From Desulfuromonadaceae bacterium (GTDB lineage: Bacteria; Desulfobacterota; Desulfuromonadia; Geobacterales; Pseudopelobacteraceae): a stretch of DNA of 27,710 nt. The position numbers were made by a program, and so were the translations under genes. Under the pieces are notes generated by a model. The model had not been told where the DNA came from. It worked only from the letters and a program-made list of their open reading frames with translations, and ran no database searches. Below are positions 23,803 through 27,710 of this stretch, piece after piece. The stretch's first letter is position 1, and the number at the start of each line of letters is the position of its first letter. The DNA lies in NCBI GenBank assembly GCA_028686145.1, contig JAQUCQ010000007.1:1-27710 (forward strand), in the 5' to 3' direction.

Positions 23803-24501
23803 TCATTCTGTTGTGACATATTCTGCAATAATCTGCGCAATCCGTTCCGGAGTATTCTTGTTGTTGTTGAAGGCCATGTGGTAGAAGCGAAGTTCGCAGG
23901 GGTCCACGTTGAAATAGTCGTGAATGAAGGCATTGCGCTGTTTTTGATTTTTCTCCACGATATTCCCGGCTTCGCTTTTGGTTATGTTGAGCCGCCTGGC
24001 GATTGATGCCACCTTAAACTCTTGAGAAGCATACATGCGGAAATGATAGCAGTTTTTCAACTGCTGCGTGACGATAGCGCTCCCCCGACCGACAATAATC
24101 GTGTTTCCCTTTTCGGCCAGGGAGAAGACATGCTTGCACAGCAGGCGAAAATGATCCTTTTCACTCTTCCACCGTGGCGAGAATGTTGCCAGGACCTCAT
24201 CCAAAAGACGGCTTTTCTTTTCTCCCAGTCTGCGTACAATTTCTTCCGAAAGCTGATGATGCTTTGCCACCTCCTCCAACAGTGCTTTGTCCATGATTGC
24301 CCACGGTTCGCCGCTCTTCTTCTCCATGATTTCCTTGAGGCACTGGGTCACAGGATAGGCCTCACAACCGAACTCACGAGAAATGGTTATGGTGGGACGC
24401 TCTCTGTCCTGTAAAGCATCGCTCTCGTCCTTCCTGCGGTTGAACTCCAATAGCGACCCGAGTCGCAGTTCAATCGACGGTACCAGCAGTTTCTCTGACA
24501 T
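23803..24501 (-). CDS. Cytidylate-kinase-like family protein
   Basis: A 232-residue protein of the cytidylate kinase-like (Cytidylate_kin2) family, a group of P-loop proteins of unknown role. The family landmark ISREFG is at 40-45, VGRG at 137-140, the RRLNITKSEA helix at 169-178, and NAFIHDYFNVDP in the C-terminal third. The phosphate-binding loop that normally follows ISREFG (GSGG and similar) is replaced by GCEAYPVT, with no GK[ST], so ATP binding may be lost or altered. The start at 24501 has an excellent SD (AAGGAGG, 24507-24513); a longer frame to 24591 is rejected. It is divergent from smc. True CMP kinase activity is unlikely. Confidence 0.8.
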   Translation of the reverse strand: MSEKLLVPSIELRLGSLLEFNRRKDESDALQDRERPTITISREFGCEAYPVTQCLKEIMEKKSGEPWAIMDKALLEEVAKHHQLSEEIVRRLGEKKSRLLDEVLATFSPRWKSEKDHFRLLCKHVFSLAEKGNTIIVGRGSAIVTQQLKNCYHFRMYASQEFKVASIARRLNITKSEAGNIVEKNQKQRNAFIHDYFNVDPCELRFYHMAFNNNKNTPERIAQIIAEYVTTE

Positions 24502-24620
24502 GGTATCCTCCTTCATATAATTAAATAAATGGCGCGTCCGTAAAAATAATAACACAGCAGCACGATTTCGCAATTGGGATGTGCGTGACATGCGTAATAC
24601 GGAGTTGCCATTGTAACGTG

Positions 24621-24626
24621 TATAAT
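24621..24626 (+). promoter_or_regulatory. Possible -10 element upstream of smc
   Basis: A perfect TATAAT lies about 97 bp before the smc start, but no good -35 is found 16-18 bp upstream. The smc gene also lacks a clear ribosome binding site. Confidence 0.25.
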
Positions 24627-24722
24627 GACAATTCGTGGCTATTGCCTTTTGCGGAACGTTGCTGCAGCGTCACAACATCGCTCTGGACATGCCTTCCTCC
24701 CCTCTGCTACAGTGCGAAAATT

Positions 24723-27710
24723 ATGAAAATCAAACGCCTCGAAATATCCGGTTTCAAATCCTTTGCTGACAAGGTTGTGCTGGACTTCCAGCAGAATGTG
24801 ACCGGCGTGGTCGGCCCGAACGGCTGCGGTAAGTCGAATATTGTCGATGCGATCCGTTGGTGCATGGGGGAACAGTCCGCCAAGAACCTCCGCGGTAAAG
24901 CGATGGAGGATGTCATCTTTGTCGGCAGTGATAACCGCAAACCATTGGGAGTGGCTGAAGTGTCGCTGGTATTCTCCACCGAGGATGGCCGTGCGCCGGC
25001 CAAGTATCTGGATTATGCGGAGATCCAGCTAACCCGCCGTCTGTATCGTGATGGTGAGAGTGATTATCTGATCAACAAGACCCCCTGCCGTTTGCTGGAT
25101 ATAACCGAACTTTTTATGGATACCGGCGTCGGTACCCGGGCTTATTCGATTATCGAACAGGGTAAGATTGGCCAGATACTGCATTCGAGGCCGGAGGAAC
25201 GCCGTTTTCTGATTGAAGAGGCGGCTGGAGTTACCAAATTCAAGTCGCGGAAACAGCTGGCTCTTAAAAAGATCGAAGGTACCCGCCAGAATCTGGCTCG
25301 ATTGGCGGATGTGCTGGGAGAGATCCGGCGGCAGTTGGCGTCGTTGCAGCGCCAGGCAAAAAAAGCCGAGAAATTTAGAGAGTATCGCGACGAACTGCGT
25401 GAAATTGAATTGCTCTTTACCGCGCGGGACTATTGTGAAGTTCAGCGGCAACGGGGAGAGGCCGAACGGGAACTTGTGGCGCTCAATGAACGTATCCGCG
25501 AGGTTTTTGCCGCTTCCGCCGTGGGTGAAGCCCAGGCGGAGGAGGCGCGTGTGGCATTGCTGGAGGCTGAAAAGCAGCTGACAGTTGCCCAAGAAGAGAT
25601 ATTTCGCGTCAGGAGTGAGTTCAATACAACCGGCAATGGGCTGGAATTTCAACGCAAGGAATTGGCTGGCCTTGACGGGCGGCTGGCGCGATTGGCGACG
25701 GAAGCTGCCGAGCTTGATCAGCGGTTGAAGGAGTGCGGTACCCAACGGGAGTTACTTGAACTTCGTCGCAACACGAGCGCAGTGGATGCTGCCGGGATGC
25801 AGGAAGAACTGGAGCGCTCCGAGGAAGCATTGGCTGGTTATCAGCAGTCAGAAGAGGAGTTGGGTCGGAATCTGGAAAATCGCCGCCGGGAACTTTTTAC
25901 TGCTCTGGCCGAAGCCGCCCAGTTCAAAAGCCGCTCCGAGAACGCCCAGAAACGCTTGGTTACGCTTCGAGAACGGCTCGACCGCCATGGACGTGAGGCA
26001 ATGCAGCTGGGCGAACGACGTGAACAGCAGCGGCAGCGTGCGGTCACGCTGGAGAAGGAAATTGCTGCCGGTCAGAAGGAACAGGAAGAGTTGCTGCTGT
26101 ATGTTTCTTCTTTGCGCAGCCAAGAGGATGACCTGAAGCGGCGGCTTCCCGAGGTTGAAAAGAGATGGCAGACCAGCCGGGATGGTTTAAATCGCAGTTC
26201 GTCACGTCTTCACTCACTTAAAGAACTGGAAGCCCAGTTTGCCGGTTTTGGCCAAGGAGCCCGTACACTGATGAAGGATGCCACCCGCAGTTCCCGCTTC
26301 GGTGGAGTGCTGGCGGATGCCATCCAGGTGCCGCCCGAACTGGAGGCGGCATTAGAGTCGGCTCTGGCGGAGCGCTTGCAGTGCCTTCTCTGCTCCGACG
26401 ATCGGGATGCCATTGAGGCGCTGGAATTTTTGAGAGCAAAAAACGGTGGCCGGGCCGAAATTGCTCTGCCTTTGGAGTGTGTGGCGGCGGCACCCATGGT
26501 GACAGGCGCCACCGCTCTGATGGAACTGGTACATATTGACGGCCCTTTTGCTGGATTGATCATGAATTTGCTGACCAGCGTCATGTTGGTTGAAGATCTT
26601 GGCGAGGCGCTCAGTTTGGCCCGTCACCACCCCGAGTTGAGTTTTGTCACTCGCTCCGGAGATATGGTTGCCCAAGGTGGGATCGTCAGTGGTGGGTCGA
26701 GCGAACAGGTGGGAAAGGGATTGATTCACAAGAAGCGCGAAATCAGAGAGTTGGAGCTGGCGGTTGCGCAACTGGAAGAGGAAACCGCCTCCCTTGGCAC
26801 GCAGCGCGATGATCTGCGCCGTCAGAGCCAGGAAGTGGCCGAAGGAGTAAAAAGTGGCGGAATACACCTGCATCAGGCCGAGTTGAAACTGGCCGGGCTG
26901 CTCAAAGACCGCCAGCAGGCGGTTGATGAAGAAGCCCGCATCGCGGAACGGCTGGAAGTTCAAGCCCTGGAAGCAGAAAATCTTGATGAGGAGCGGACGG
27001 CTCTGGAGGCGGAGTTGAAGCTGGCCGGGGATCAGCTGGTGCAGTCCGGCGATGCCTCGAAAGAGCTGGAACAGGAAACATTCCGTTTGAAAGGGGAACT
27101 TGACGCGCGCCGTGAGCTGTTGAGTGTTGCCCGTGAAAAGGTAACTGCTATCCGGGTGCAGACGGCTACCATCAAGGAACAGCATGGCGCCGGTTTGCGC
27201 GCATTGTCTGATCTGGAGCGTCAAACGGAAGAGATCGTGCGGCGCATGGCCGCCGACCGGCAGGAAATCGAATCCGGAAATGCAGCCAGATTACAGCTTC
27301 AAGCGGAGATGAACGTCGCTACAGAACGTCTGGAAAGTCTTGTTCGGGAGCAGGTGGAGTCTGAGGGGCGGTTGGCCGGTATACGCGGACGCTTTGAAGA
27401 AGCAGGCGCCGCCTTGAATATGATCGAGGCACGTCTCAAAAGCGCCCGCGAAGAGAATGACGCCGTTCGGCAGTTGCAGGCCGACCTTAATCTTCGTTTT
27501 TCGACATTGACCATGCAGGCCGAACATCTGGAACAGTCTTTATTAGAGCGGAGCCGCATTGCCATGCCTGAGGCGGTGGCTAAGCTGGAATCAACCGAAT
27601 TTGACGAAGCCTCCGGGAAACTTCGCCAGATAGAGTTGCAACGCCTGTTGGACGAAATGGGTGAGGTTAACCTGATGGCGATTGAGGAGTGCGCCGGGAT
27701 GGAGGAGCGC
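24723..27710 (+). CDS. smc: Chromosome segregation protein SMC, N-terminal part
   Basis: The frame is open from ATG 24723 to the last base (996 codons), so the C-terminus lies outside the window. SMC forms the bacterial condensin with ScpA and ScpB and organises and segregates chromosomes. The start MKIKRLEISGFKSFADK is typical. Walker A is GPNGCGKS (31-38), and the head region includes FMDTGVGTRAYSIIEQGKIGQIL and LIEEAAGV. Then comes a long coiled coil rich in Glu, Arg, Leu and Gln. The hinge is around 520-660 (GVLADAIQVPPELEAAL through GGIVSGGSS), followed by the returning coiled coil. The signature LSGG and Walker B are not yet reached. No strong SD is seen upstream. Confidence 0.95.
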   Translation, partial: MKIKRLEISGFKSFADKVVLDFQQNVTGVVGPNGCGKSNIVDAIRWCMGEQSAKNLRGKAMEDVIFVGSDNRKPLGVAEVSLVFSTEDGRAPAKYLDYAEIQLTRRLYRDGESDYLINKTPCRLLDITELFMDTGVGTRAYSIIEQGKIGQILHSRPEERRFLIEEAAGVTKFKSRKQLALKKIEGTRQNLARLADVLGEIRRQLASLQRQAKKAEKFREYRDELREIELLFTARDYCEVQRQRGEAERELVALNERIREVFAASAVGEAQAEEARVALLEAEKQLTVAQEEIFRVRSEFNTTGNGLEFQRKELAGLDGRLARLATEAAELDQRLKECGTQRELLELRRNTSAVDAAGMQEELERSEEALAGYQQSEEELGRNLENRRRELFTALAEAAQFKSRSENAQKRLVTLRERLDRHGREAMQLGERREQQRQRAVTLEKEIAAGQKEQEELLLYVSSLRSQEDDLKRRLPEVEKRWQTSRDGLNRSSSRLHSLKELEAQFAGFGQGARTLMKDATRSSRFGGVLADAIQVPPELEAALESALAERLQCLLCSDDRDAIEALEFLRAKNGGRAEIALPLECVAAAPMVTGATALMELVHIDGPFAGLIMNLLTSVMLVEDLGEALSLARHHPELSFVTRSGDMVAQGGIVSGGSSEQVGKGLIHKKREIRELELAVAQLEEETASLGTQRDDLRRQSQEVAEGVKSGGIHLHQAELKLAGLLKDRQQAVDEEARIAERLEVQALEAENLDEERTALEAELKLAGDQLVQSGDASKELEQETFRLKGELDARRELLSVAREKVTAIRVQTATIKEQHGAGLRALSDLERQTEEIVRRMAADRQEIESGNAARLQLQAEMNVATERLESLVREQVESEGRLAGIRGRFEEAGAALNMIEARLKSAREENDAVRQLQADLNLRFSTLTMQAEHLEQSLLERSRIAMPEAVAKLESTEFDEASGKLRQIELQRLLDEMGEVNLMAIEECAGMEER

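Noticed and set aside
24634..24655. TGGC...TTGC pair before smc as a sigma-54 promoter
   Set aside because: The spacing between the GG and GC elements is two bases too long for sigma-54.
1..27710. CRISPR arrays, tRNA/rRNA genes, insertion sequences and prophage genes
   Set aside because: None were seen: no regular spaced repeats, no cloverleaf or rRNA-like stretches, no transposase or integrase among the coding frames.

Overview
The window looks like a chromosomal segment from the Geobacter/Desulfuromonadales group. This is inferred from gene content (FadN-type bifunctional FadB, PATAN-HDOD signalling protein, acyltransferase-hydrolase fusion, MerR regulator beside a fatty-acid locus); no marker RNA gene is present to prove it. 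All genes look native and intact except for one apparent frameshift in the thiolase. I see no insertion sequence, phage, CRISPR array, tRNA or rRNA.

Layout, left to right. (1) 1-2780, plus strand: the 3' part of aspartase (aspA), a small NifU-type Fe-S scaffold gene, an intrinsic terminator, then the ABC-F ATPase gene uup. (2) 2785-7304, minus strand: a tightly packed operon of glycerophosphodiester phosphodiesterase, glycerol-3-phosphate dehydrogenase (glpD, ATGA overlap) and an unusual fusion of a PlsC-type acyltransferase with an alpha/beta hydrolase. (3) 7556-8619, plus strand: a cysteine-free MerR-family regulator, then a small exported protein with an 11-residue charged repeat, closed by a strong terminator. 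(4) 8700-9986, minus strand: a PATAN-HDOD signalling protein. (5) 10219-19365, minus strand: a seven-gene beta-oxidation operon read as acyl-CoA synthetase, FadB, thiolase, acyl-CoA dehydrogenase, exported chalcone-isomerase-fold protein, hotdog thioesterase, isomerase-like crotonase. (6) 19984-23718, plus strand: an outer-membrane FadL channel and a VolA-like lipoprotein lipase/lysophospholipase, closed by a perfect 17-bp hairpin. (7) 23803-24501, minus strand: a cytidylate-kinase-like protein. (8) 24723 to the right edge, plus strand: the N-terminal two thirds of the chromosome condensation protein SMC.

The most interesting structure lies in the 618-bp gap between the beta-oxidation operon and fadL. 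It holds two copies of an 18-bp dyad with consensus CTTGACATTAACGTCAAG, one in front of each divergent operon. In both copies the dyad contains a TTGACA -35 box that sits exactly 17 bp from a TAGC(C/T)T -10 box. The shared promoter and operator design implies one regulator controlling fatty-acid release at the surface (VolA-like), uptake (FadL), activation (acyl-CoA synthetase) and oxidation. The MerR protein at 7556 resembles LiuR-type regulators and is a candidate for that regulator.

Taken together, the locus could consume both halves of an exogenous lysophospholipid: the acyl chain by VolA/FadL/beta-oxidation, and the glycerophospho head group by GDPD and GlpD. That integrated reading is inference.
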